From NCBI RefSeq assembly GCF_017565745.1, contig NZ_JAGDYM010000003.1, positions 62,001 through 126,000 of the forward strand: 64,000 bases of DNA. Direction: 5' to 3'. Both the position numbers and the translations under genes were made by a program. This document shows, in pieces, positions 46,522 to 55,364 of this stretch. This stretch comes from Leucobacter weissii. Its GTDB lineage: Bacteria; Actinomycetota; Actinomycetes; Actinomycetales; Microbacteriaceae. Every line of letters begins with the position of its first letter. Position 1 is the stretch's first letter. The notes under the pieces are model-generated. The model searched no databases. It was not told the DNA's origin and was given only the letters and a program-made list of their open reading frames with translations.

Positions 46522-48645
46522 ATGTCGAGGACGGCGGTGAGCGACGGCGCGAGGAAGAGAACCCGCCCGCCGCGGTCGCGCAGCGCCTACATGCACGAGA
46601 TCGACGGGGTGCGCGGCATCGCGCTCACCCTCGTCGTGCTGTTCCACGTGTTCGGCAACGGGCGTGTCTCGGGCGGCGTCGACGTCTTCCTCGTGCTCTC
46701 GGCCTTCTTCCTCACCCGTAAGCTGCTCGGGTATCTCGACGGCGCCGCCCCCGCAGCGTCCCCCCGCGAGCGGCGGGGCTGGCTCGGCGCCCACTATCTC
46801 CGCGTCGCCACGCGGCTCCTCCCGAGCGCCATGATCGTGCTGGCGGGCGTCCTCGTCGCGACCTGGCTGTGGACCCCGGTCACCCGTCACGCCCAGACCC
46901 TCGCCGAAGTGCTCGCCTCCGCCCTCTACTACGAGAACTGGGAGCTCATCTTCTCCCAGCTCGGCTACGAGGCCGCAGGCCCCGCCTCCAGTCCCCTGCA
47001 GCACTTCTGGTCGCTCTCCGTGCAGGGCCAGTTCTTCATAGTCTGGCCCCTCCTCGCCTTCGCCCTCTTCGCGATCCTGCGCCGCTCCCGGCCGGGCCTC
47101 CGCGGCGCCTTCCTCGCGGTCACCGCGCTCGCCACCGCCGCCTCGTTCGCCTGGGCCGTCTCCCTCGTCTCCGTCGACCAGGAAGTCGCCTACTTCGACT
47201 CCTTCTCGCGCTTCTGGGAGCTCGGCGCCGGAGCGCTCATGGCGTTCGTGCCGGGCCGCCTCGCCGCCCGCCCGTGGGTGCGCGAAACCCTCACCTGGGT
47301 CGGGCTCGCCATGATCGTCGCCAGCGGCTTCCTCTTCGACGGCGCCTCCGTGTTCCCCGGCATCCCGACGCTCTGGCCCGTCCTCGCCACCGCCCTCGTC
47401 CTCTTCGGAGCCTCCCGGGAGGTCGCCGCCGGATTCTCCTCCGCAGTGCTCAGCACCGCCCCCGTCCGATTCCTCGCGCGCATCGCCTACCAGCTCTACC
47501 TCTGGCACTGGCCGGTCCTGATCTTCTACATCCAGCACCGCGGCCACGACGCGGTCGGATGGCGCGGCGCGCTCGTGGTGCTGGGCGCGTCCGTCGTGCT
47601 CGCCGTGCTCACCGAGCGCGTCACCTCCGCCGCGCTCCTCTCCCGGCTCGCCGGACGCGGCGCGCTCCGCGCGATCGCCGTGCCCCTCGTGCCGCTGCTG
47701 CTCGTGGCGGGCACCGCGGTCTGGTGGGGCGCCGCCGTCCGCGCCGCCGGCCAGGGCTCGGACGGCACGGGCCCGGAGCTGAGCGCCGCGCACGTCGGCG
47801 CCCTCGCGCTGACCGACCCGGATCCCACCGAGTTCGCCGGCGCCGGCGGCTCCGTCACCGGCTCCACCAACGACCCCGACGTCGAGTTCCTCCCCCGGCT
47901 CGAAGCCGCCTATCTCGACCGCGCCGCCATCTACCGGCAGGGCTGCGTGCAGACCAACCGCGAAGAACCGGGCTCCGAGCAGGTGCTCGTCTGCGACAAC
48001 GACCACTACGGCGACCGCAGGACCATCGTGCTGACCGGGGGATCCTATGCGGCCCAGTGGCACCCCGCGCTCCGCGAGATCGCCGAGCAGCAGGGATGGC
48101 GCCTCGTCGTCATCGAGAAGAACGGCTGCCGGCTCCGCAGCGACAGCACCCGCGCCGACTGCGCCGAATGGAACCGCAACGTGATCCCCGTGATCGCCTC
48201 CTACGAGCCCGACGCCGTCATCACCCTCGGCACGGGCATCCAGCTGAACCGCGAGTCGCCCGAGCGGATCATGCAGGCCGAGCTCGACCCGATCCGCGAG
48301 CTCGGCGAACTCGGCATCCCCGTCATCGGGATCCGCGCCACCCCGAAGTTCCCCTTCGTCGTGCCCGACTGCCTCGCCGAGCACGACAACGACATCGCCG
48401 CCTGCTCGTACCCCCGCGCCGAGATCTTCGATCCGCACATCTTCGAGGGCCAGGGGCTCGAACTGCCAGACAACCTCAGCTTCGTCGACCTGAGCGACGG
48501 GCTGTGCGGGCCGACGCTGTGCGAGCCCGTGGTCGGCAACGTCCTGGTCTACCGCGACGCGGGGCACATGACCGCCACCTACGCGGCGACGCTCGCCCCC
48601 GCCCTCGAGGCGGCCATGCGCGAGGCCGCGCCCCAGCTGTTCTAG
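46522..48645 (+). CDS. Membrane O-acyltransferase with variant SGNH domain
   Basis: 707 residues; ATG with GAGGAG 10-15 nt upstream. Acyltransferase-3 domain at about 24-390: YMHEIDGVRGIALTLVVLFHVFGNG with the conserved histidine, GGVDVFLVLSAFFLTRKLL, HYLRVATRLLPSAMIVL, FWSLSVQGQFFIVWPLLAFAL. The C-terminal SGNH-like domain starts near residue 500, but its nucleophile block reads TGGSYAAQW where the others in this window have GDSHAAQW or GNSHAASW. The serine is kept while D and H are replaced. The terminal D-x-x-H survives in VYRDAGHMTATYA. It probably acylates an extracellular glycan, with altered SGNH chemistry. The upstream PHO-box-like array suggests induction by phosphate limitation. Confidence 0.84.
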   Translation: MSRTAVSDGARKRTRPPRSRSAYMHEIDGVRGIALTLVVLFHVFGNGRVSGGVDVFLVLSAFFLTRKLLGYLDGAAPAASPRERRGWLGAHYLRVATRLLPSAMIVLAGVLVATWLWTPVTRHAQTLAEVLASALYYENWELIFSQLGYEAAGPASSPLQHFWSLSVQGQFFIVWPLLAFALFAILRRSRPGLRGAFLAVTALATAASFAWAVSLVSVDQEVAYFDSFSRFWELGAGALMAFVPGRLAARPWVRETLTWVGLAMIVASGFLFDGASVFPGIPTLWPVLATALVLFGASREVAAGFSSAVLSTAPVRFLARIAYQLYLWHWPVLIFYIQHRGHDAVGWRGALVVLGASVVLAVLTERVTSAALLSRLAGRGALRAIAVPLVPLLLVAGTAVWWGAAVRAAGQGSDGTGPELSAAHVGALALTDPDPTEFAGAGGSVTGSTNDPDVEFLPRLEAAYLDRAAIYRQGCVQTNREEPGSEQVLVCDNDHYGDRRTIVLTGGSYAAQWHPALREIAEQQGWRLVVIEKNGCRLRSDSTRADCAEWNRNVIPVIASYEPDAVITLGTGIQLNRESPERIMQAELDPIRELGELGIPVIGIRATPKFPFVVPDCLAEHDNDIAACSYPRAEIFDPHIFEGQGLELPDNLSFVDLSDGLCGPTLCEPVVGNVLVYRDAGHMTATYAATLAPALEAAMREAAPQLF

Positions 48646-48709
48646 GAGCCCCGCGGTTTCAAGGGCCCGGCGGTCTCGCGGCCGCCGCGGTGCCAGGGAG
48701 CGCGCGGTC

Positions 48710-50848
48710 TCAGTCCGACGCGGTCTCCTCGCGGATGACGTCCGCGAAGATCGGCGCGAACTCGCGGCTGAAGGTCTCGGTGAGATGGTGGCTGTCGCGG
48801 TACACCAGCGTGTTGCCCAGGATCGGCGGGCAGGTCTCGCCGCACAGCCAATCCGTCACGGGCAGATACCGTGCGCCCGTCCGCTCCGCGGTGTCGCGCA
48901 CCGCATCGTTCACGTCCGCGCGGATCAGATCCTCGGCCGCCGGCGCGCAGCCGGAGGTGTCGTCGAGATTGCGCGAGAGGCAGACGTCCGGGCCCTCCTC
49001 GAACTCCGGCAGGTCATCGAAGTTCGGGACGTCCTCGATCACCACGACCCGGCTGGGCGGCTCGATGCGCTCGATCGTGCTGCGGAAGCCCTCCGACCAC
49101 TCCTCCGGCGGGGTCTTGCCCATGTTGGTGTTGTTGCCCAGGAACACCACGGCCGGCTTCAGCTCGGAGATCGCGTCGAGCACGTTGTCGCGCCACTCCG
49201 AGCAGATGCTGCCCGGAGGGGTGGTGACCGAGACGTCCGCCGAGGGGCAGGAGCTCTTGGTGAGGGAGAGCAGGGCGATCTCGTCCCGCTCCGCCAGCTC
49301 GTTCAGCGCCGGGAACCAGGACGCGGCGTGCGAGTTGCCGAACAGCACCACCAGCGGAGGCCGCGCGGCGGACTCCGGGGAGAGACCCGTGGCTGATCCG
49401 CCGCCGCTGGCCGACACCTGCGCGACCGGGCCGTTGCCCGCCGAGGTGAAGAGGCAGTCGTCGCGCAGCTCGGTCGTGTCCTGGTCGAGGTGGCAGCCGT
49501 CGTCGTAGATGATCGGGTTGTCGTCCTCGGCGCGGCTCAGCGACGGGGTGAGGTTGTTCGGCACGAACGCCGTTCCCGTCGGGTGCAGGGCGAGCGTCGT
49601 CTGCTCGCCCTGCTTGCCCGAATCGAGCGGGATGTTGTTCAGGGCGTTCGCCGCCGGGATCGCGGCGAGCGCGAACGCCACCGCACCGGCGAGGGCCACC
49701 GGGAGGGAACGGCGGCTGGAGGCCGCCCACCAGCGCTTGGGGGAGCGGCCGGGCTCCTCCACGAAGCGCCAGCACAGCCAGGCGATCGGGATGCTCAGCG
49801 CGCCCAGGGCCAGCGTGACCGGCAGCGGAAGCGGATCCCCCCAGCCCCGCACGGCCTGCGGCAGGATGAGCAGCGGCCAGTGCACGAGATACAGCGAATA
49901 CGAGATCTTCCCGAAGAACTGGAACGGCGCCGTCGCCAGCACCCGGCCGAGCACCGTGCCCGACTGCGCGCCGGTGCCGGCGCCGACCCCGGTTCCGGCG
50001 AGGATGACGAGCGCCGTGCCGATCACCGGGACCGCCGCCTGCCAGCCCGGGAACGGGGTGGCCGAGGTGTAGACGAACGCGGTGACGCCGACCGCGGCGA
50101 TCCCGAGCCAGGCCAGCCAGGGCTTCCACCGCGCATCCTCCCGGAGACGCGGCCACAGCACGAGCGCGAGGGCGAGCAGCGCGCCGACGCCCAGCTCCCA
50201 CGCCCGGCTCGGCAGCAGGAAGAAGGCCCACGGCTCGCGCCACTCCGTCAGCCACAGCCCCAGCACGAACGACGCCGCGGTGATCACGGCGGTGGTCGCG
50301 AAGAGCACCGGGCGGGATCCTCGGCACATCCTCCAGACGAGCAGCAGGATCAGCGGCCAGAACAGGTAGAACTGCTCCTCGATGCCGAGCGACCAGTAGT
50401 GCTGGAAGGCCGAGGGCGACTCGTTGGCGAGGTAGTCGGTGCTGCGCCAGGCGAAGAGCATGTTGGGGATGTAGGCGATCGTCGCGGCCGCCTCGGTCAG
50501 CAGATCGGGCAGCACGATCCGCGGCAGGAAGGCGACGCCGAACACCACCGTCAGCACCGCCACCGTCCAGGCCGCGGGCAGCAGGCGCCGCACCCGGCGG
50601 GCGTAGAAGTCGGAGAGGCGGAGGCCGCCGCCCTCCAGCCGCTGCACCAGGTGGCTCGTGATGAGGAACCCCGAGATCACGAAGAAGACGTCGACGCCGA
50701 TGAACCCGCCCGAGAGCTGGCTCACACCGGCGTGGTAGATCACGACCAGGAGCACCGCGATCGCGCGGAGCCCCTGGATATCGGTGCGGAACCCCGCCGA
50801 GGCGCGGTTCGCGTCGGCTCGGCGGGGAGCCTCGCGTACATCTGGCAT
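48710..50848 (-). CDS. Membrane O-acyltransferase with SGNH domain (OafA-like)
   Basis: 712 residues from the ATG at 50848, chosen because TAAAAT ends 6 nt upstream; a GTG two codons earlier would abut the -10 box. Acyltransferase-3 domain: FRTDIQGLRAIAVLLVVIYHAGVS, GVDVFFVISGFLITSHLV, FYARRVRRLLPAAWTVAV, YWSLGIEEQFYLFWPLILLLV. SGNH domain: VVLFGNSHAASWFPAL near residue 504, with GNSH in place of GDSH, and VYRDSHHLTETFS at the C-terminus. Close in layout to 9889-11880, so the two may modify related sugars. Faces the 46522 gene with a 64-bp gap. Confidence 0.88.
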   Translation of the reverse strand: MPDVREAPRRADANRASAGFRTDIQGLRAIAVLLVVIYHAGVSQLSGGFIGVDVFFVISGFLITSHLVQRLEGGGLRLSDFYARRVRRLLPAAWTVAVLTVVFGVAFLPRIVLPDLLTEAAATIAYIPNMLFAWRSTDYLANESPSAFQHYWSLGIEEQFYLFWPLILLLVWRMCRGSRPVLFATTAVITAASFVLGLWLTEWREPWAFFLLPSRAWELGVGALLALALVLWPRLREDARWKPWLAWLGIAAVGVTAFVYTSATPFPGWQAAVPVIGTALVILAGTGVGAGTGAQSGTVLGRVLATAPFQFFGKISYSLYLVHWPLLILPQAVRGWGDPLPLPVTLALGALSIPIAWLCWRFVEEPGRSPKRWWAASSRRSLPVALAGAVAFALAAIPAANALNNIPLDSGKQGEQTTLALHPTGTAFVPNNLTPSLSRAEDDNPIIYDDGCHLDQDTTELRDDCLFTSAGNGPVAQVSASGGGSATGLSPESAARPPLVVLFGNSHAASWFPALNELAERDEIALLSLTKSSCPSADVSVTTPPGSICSEWRDNVLDAISELKPAVVFLGNNTNMGKTPPEEWSEGFRSTIERIEPPSRVVVIEDVPNFDDLPEFEEGPDVCLSRNLDDTSGCAPAAEDLIRADVNDAVRDTAERTGARYLPVTDWLCGETCPPILGNTLVYRDSHHLTETFSREFAPIFADVIREETASD

Positions 50849-50854
50849 GGGCAC

Positions 50855-50860
50855 ATTTTA
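50855..50860 (-). promoter_or_regulatory. -10 box (TAAAAT) of leaderless start at 50848
   Basis: Minus strand TAAAAT, 6-nt spacer, ATG. It decides the start codon of the acyltransferase. Confidence 0.75.
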
Positions 50861-50867
50861 TGGGTGA

Positions 50868-52103
<1,236 letters not shown>

Positions 52104-52142
52104 GGCCCTGGCCCGCGCGCTCGCCCCGCGCCCGGCCCGCCC

Positions 52143-53405
52143 TCAGCCGCGCGGGATCGGCACCCGGCGCCAGGGCAGCATCCTCGGCTCGGTGCCCTGC
52201 GCCGGGAGCGCGAAGTCGAAGCGCGTCTTCACGGCCAGCGTCACGAGCAGCAGCCATCCGCCGTCGACCAGGATGCTGCTGTCGGCGACCGACTGCACCA
52301 TCAGCGCCACCATCGCCAGCCACGGCCAGAGCGCGCTCGTCGCGTAGGGCAGCGCCGGGCCGGGCCCGCGACGGGGCGGATCCACCGCGCGGAACCACAC
52401 CCGGAAGAGCGTCAGCACCACGAGCGGGGCGAACAGCAGCAGCCCGACGAGGCCGGTCTGCAGCCACACGTCGAGCCAGGCGTCGTGCGCGCTCGCGACC
52501 GCCGGGCCCGAGGCCGCCTGCAGACGATCGAACGGCGCGACCTGCTCCGGCCAGGCCCCCACCCAGCCCCAGCCGACCGCGGGGCGCTCGAGCACGAGCC
52601 CCCAGACCCCGTCCCACGCCTCGGCGGGCCCCGCGAGGCGCCCGGCGCCGTTCAGCATCGCGGAGAGGGCGTCGCGGGCGACGATCGCCACGACCGACAC
52701 CGCGGCGAAGAGCACCGCGGCGGTCGCGTAGAGCGGCACCCGGCGGTGCTGCGGGATGCGGCGGCCCCACATCGCGAAGCCGAGCCCCGCGAGCACCGCC
52801 ACCAGGCCCGCCCAGACCATCGGCGTGCCCGCCAGCACGATCGCCACGACCGAGACGCACACCCAGAACCAGCCGGTGAACGGGCGCACCAGTCCCGCGC
52901 GGAGCTGGATCCCCCAGACGATCAGCGCCAGCAGCGCGAGGAACCCGGACGGCGCCGGATCGCCCGGATCCGCCGCCGCGCCGCCCGCGAACAGCGCCGA
53001 CCACAGTTCGAACGCCAGCCGCAGGCCGATCAGGATCCGCAATGCCGCCGCGAGCGTCCGCAGCAGCTCGTGCCAGGTCAGCACGTAGGAGAGCGCGACG
53101 GCCACCGCCGTGGTCGCGAGCACCGTCACCAGGCCGATCAGGCTCGGCAGCAGGGTGGCGGACCACAGCAGCGACAGGGCGCTCCAGGCGAGGAACCAGT
53201 AGAGCGGCGACGGCAGACGGTACCAGCGGAAGCGATCCGGGCGCACCCGCACGAACACGAGCACGCTCGCCGCGACCACGACGACCGCCAGCGAGACGAA
53301 GAGCGGTGGCGGCAGGATCGCGCGCACCTCGTCCGCGCCGAGGACGAGGGCGAACACGATCGTCGCCCACGCGCTGACGGCCAGTCGGGTTCTGCTCTCG
53401 GCCAT
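52143..53405 (-). CDS. O-antigen ligase/polymerase-like membrane protein (Wzy_C family)
   Basis: 420 residues with about eleven membrane helices. The periplasm-facing loop carries AVGWGWVGAWPEQVAPFD, and before the last helices ASAHDAWLDVWLQTGLVGLLLFAPLVVLTLF. The H-(N/D)-x-x-L-x-x-x-x-x-x-G-x-x-G pattern is that of the Wzy_C / O-antigen ligase family. In a Gram-positive cell it would polymerise or ligate glycan units outside the membrane, complementing the flippase-type exporter. The ATG start is fixed by TACCAT 7 nt upstream. A family member of unknown function is the main alternative. Confidence 0.78.
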   Translation of the reverse strand: MAESRTRLAVSAWATIVFALVLGADEVRAILPPPLFVSLAVVVVAASVLVFVRVRPDRFRWYRLPSPLYWFLAWSALSLLWSATLLPSLIGLVTVLATTAVAVALSYVLTWHELLRTLAAALRILIGLRLAFELWSALFAGGAAADPGDPAPSGFLALLALIVWGIQLRAGLVRPFTGWFWVCVSVVAIVLAGTPMVWAGLVAVLAGLGFAMWGRRIPQHRRVPLYATAAVLFAAVSVVAIVARDALSAMLNGAGRLAGPAEAWDGVWGLVLERPAVGWGWVGAWPEQVAPFDRLQAASGPAVASAHDAWLDVWLQTGLVGLLLFAPLVVLTLFRVWFRAVDPPRRGPGPALPYATSALWPWLAMVALMVQSVADSSILVDGGWLLLVTLAVKTRFDFALPAQGTEPRMLPWRRVPIPRG

Positions 53406-53412
53406 AGTCGGT

Positions 53413-53418
53413 ATGGTA
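53413..53418 (-). promoter_or_regulatory. -10 box (TACCAT) of leaderless start at 53405
   Basis: Minus strand TACCAT, 7-nt spacer, ATG, in the 39-bp divergent gap shared with manA. TATGGT at about 53412 on the + strand could serve manA. Confidence 0.6.
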
Positions 53419-53444
53419 GCGGGTGACCATCAGGAGACACGCTT

Positions 53445-54752
53445 TTGCTCATCTTCATCGAGAACACGCCGCGGGCCTACGCCTGGGGATCCCGCGAGGC
53501 GCTGCCCGAGCTGCTCGGCACGCGACCGACCGGGGAGCCGCAGGCCGAGCTCTGGCTCGGCGCCCACCCCGGCGGGCCGGCGACCGTCGCCAAGGCCGCG
53601 GCGGCGGGCCTCACGCTGATCGAACTGATCGAGAGCGATCCCGAGAGATACGGGGTGGACGGCGGGCAGCTGCCCTTCCTGCTCAAAGTGCTGGCCATCG
53701 GGGCGCCGCTCTCGCTGCAGGTGCACCCGGATCTCGCGCAGGCGCGGGCCGGCTTCGCGGCGGAGGAGGCGGCCGGGATCCCGCGCGGCGCGCGCGAGCG
53801 CAACTACGGCGACCCCAACCACAAGCCCGAACTGCTGGTCGCGCTGAGCGAGGTGTCGGCGCTGAGCGGCTTCCGCCCCCTCGCCGAGGCGCGGGCCGAG
53901 CTGCTCGCGCTCGGCGGCGCGGTGGCGGGGCCGGATCGTGACGCGCTGCGCCGTGCCGCGGACCGCTGCTCCGCCGCCCGCCCCGAGGACGAACCCGAGG
54001 CGCGCCGGAGCTTCCTCGCCTGGGCGCTCGGCGGGGGAGCCGAGGCGCTCGCCGCGGTCCGCGCCCTCGGCAGCGCCGCCGGCGAGCACGCTGCGGCCGC
54101 CGCGGCCGACGGCGTTCCGGAGCGCCGTCTCGCCTGCCTGCGCGAGCTCCGCGCGACGCACCCCGACGATCCCGGCGCGCTCGTGTCGCTGCTGCTGCAC
54201 CTCGTGCACCTCCGGCCGGGGGAGGCGATCTATCTCGAGGCGCGGCAGCTGCACGCCTACCTCGCAGGCGTCGCGGTCGAGGTGATGGCCGCGTCCGACA
54301 ACGTGCTGCGCGCCGGCCTCACCGAGAAGCACGTGGACGTCGCCGAACTGCTGCGGATCCTCGACCCCGACGAGCTCGCCGAGCCGCGGATGCCCGCCCG
54401 CCGGGCGGCCCCCGGCCTGCTCGCCTGGGAGCCCGGGGTCGCGGATTTCCGCTTGTTACGCGCGCGCCTCTGCGAGCCGGGGGAGGCCGAGGGCGGCTTC
54501 CCGGAGCCCGCATCGGACGCCGCGGGCCCGGCGGACGCCGCCGCCCTCGTCGAGGTCGACGCCGCGCATCCGCTGGTGCTGATCGTCACCGCCGGCCGCG
54601 TCCGCGTGGAGCGTCCCGCGGCCGAGCTCGACGAGGTGGCCAGCGTCGGGCGCGGGCAGTCGCTCTACGTCTCCGCGGGCGAGGTGATCGAGCTGAGCGG
54701 TCGCGGCGAGGCCTTCCTCGCCACGGTCGGAGCCCCGTACGAGGGAGCCTGA
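53445..54752 (+). CDS. manA: Mannose-6-phosphate isomerase, class I
   Basis: 435 residues; TTG start with AGGAG 10-14 nt upstream. It begins LIFIENTPRAYAWGSREALPELLG, the normal ManA start. Zinc ligands are visible in SLQVHPDLAQA, NHKPELLVAL (H and E) and EARQLHAYLAG. The catalytic arginine is in MAASDNVLRAGLTEKHVDV. It connects fructose-6-phosphate with mannose-6-phosphate and so supplies mannose donors. manA near whiB and mtrAB is also seen in mycobacteria, so this end of the window is core chromosome. Confidence 0.92.
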   Translation: MLIFIENTPRAYAWGSREALPELLGTRPTGEPQAELWLGAHPGGPATVAKAAAAGLTLIELIESDPERYGVDGGQLPFLLKVLAIGAPLSLQVHPDLAQARAGFAAEEAAGIPRGARERNYGDPNHKPELLVALSEVSALSGFRPLAEARAELLALGGAVAGPDRDALRRAADRCSAARPEDEPEARRSFLAWALGGGAEALAAVRALGSAAGEHAAAAAADGVPERRLACLRELRATHPDDPGALVSLLLHLVHLRPGEAIYLEARQLHAYLAGVAVEVMAASDNVLRAGLTEKHVDVAELLRILDPDELAEPRMPARRAAPGLLAWEPGVADFRLLRARLCEPGEAEGGFPEPASDAAGPADAAALVEVDAAHPLVLIVTAGRVRVERPAAELDEVASVGRGQSLYVSAGEVIELSGRGEAFLATVGAPYEGA

Positions 54753-54774
54753 ACGCCCCCGGCGTGTCGTGAAA

Positions 54775-54793
54775 CCTCAAGCCGCTCTTGAGG
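54775..54793 (+). terminator. Terminator after manA
   Basis: CCTCAAG and CTTGAGG pair around a 5-nt loop, preceded by AAA and followed by CTTT, 23 nt after the stop. Confidence 0.55.
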
Positions 54794-54809
54794 CTTTAGA
54801 ATCTTCAGC

Positions 54810-54838
54810 TTGACTTGTGCGAATCACAACGGTGTAAT
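54810..54838 (+). promoter_or_regulatory. Sigma-70-type promoter of whiB
   Basis: TTGACT and TGTAAT separated by 17 bp, the clearest two-box promoter in the window. The transcript would have a leader of about 60 nt that includes GGAGGAG (54891-54897). Confidence 0.7.
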
Positions 54839-54907
54839 TGTGTGCAGACGCAGGAGCGTCGTCACCGCAGCTCAGATCGCCGAGAGACCAGGAGGAGTGC
54901 ATCTCCC

Positions 54908-55222
54908 ATGACGCAGCAACTCCCTGAACCGCAGGTTCCCGGCAACTGGTATGTCGACCCCGTCTTCCTCGGCGTGCCCGGGGTCCGTCCCGACGAGAGC
55001 GAAGCGCTCGCCTGGCAGGCCGACGCGCTCTGCGCGCAGACCGACCCCGAGGCGTTCTTCCCCGAGAAGGGCGGCAGCACGCGCGAGGCCAAGCGCGTCT
55101 GCGAGGGCTGCGAGGTGCGCAGCGAGTGCCTCGAATACGCCCTCGCCAACGACGAGCGCTTCGGCATCTGGGGCGGGCTCTCCGAGCGCGAGCGCCGCAA
55201 GCTGCGCCGCGAAGCGATCTGA
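54908..55222 (+). CDS. whiB: WhiB-family iron-sulfur transcription factor (WhiB2/WhmD-like)
   Basis: 104 residues from the ATG with GGAGGAG 11-17 nt upstream. The four [4Fe-4S] ligands are Cys42, Cys65, Cys68 and Cys74 (ALCAQTD...VCEGCEVRSEC). GIWGG follows at 86-90 with the basic DNA-binding tail SERERRKLRREAI. The length and position next to manA and not far from mtrAB match WhiB2/WhmD, which is needed for septation in mycobacteria. It is the only gene here with a full two-box promoter and a long leader, which fits regulated rather than leaderless expression. Confidence 0.9.
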   Translation: MTQQLPEPQVPGNWYVDPVFLGVPGVRPDESEALAWQADALCAQTDPEAFFPEKGGSTREAKRVCEGCEVRSECLEYALANDERFGIWGGLSERERRKLRREAI

Positions 55223-55349
55223 CCGGACTCCGCACCCGGGCACGCCTCCGCGGCCGGACCCGGGCCGCGCCGGGCGTCGGCGATCCGCGCTCAGGGAGGT
55301 TTCCCAGTTCCCGCCCGGCGAGGCTCCCCGCTGCGACGGGCGCGCGATC

Positions 55350-55355
55350 TAGGCT
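55350..55355 (+). promoter_or_regulatory. -10 box (TAGGCT) before the start at 55365
   Basis: TAGGCT, 9-nt spacer, ATG. The transcript would be leaderless or have a leader of 2-3 nt. Confidence 0.55.
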
Positions 55356-55364
55356 GGCCACGTT

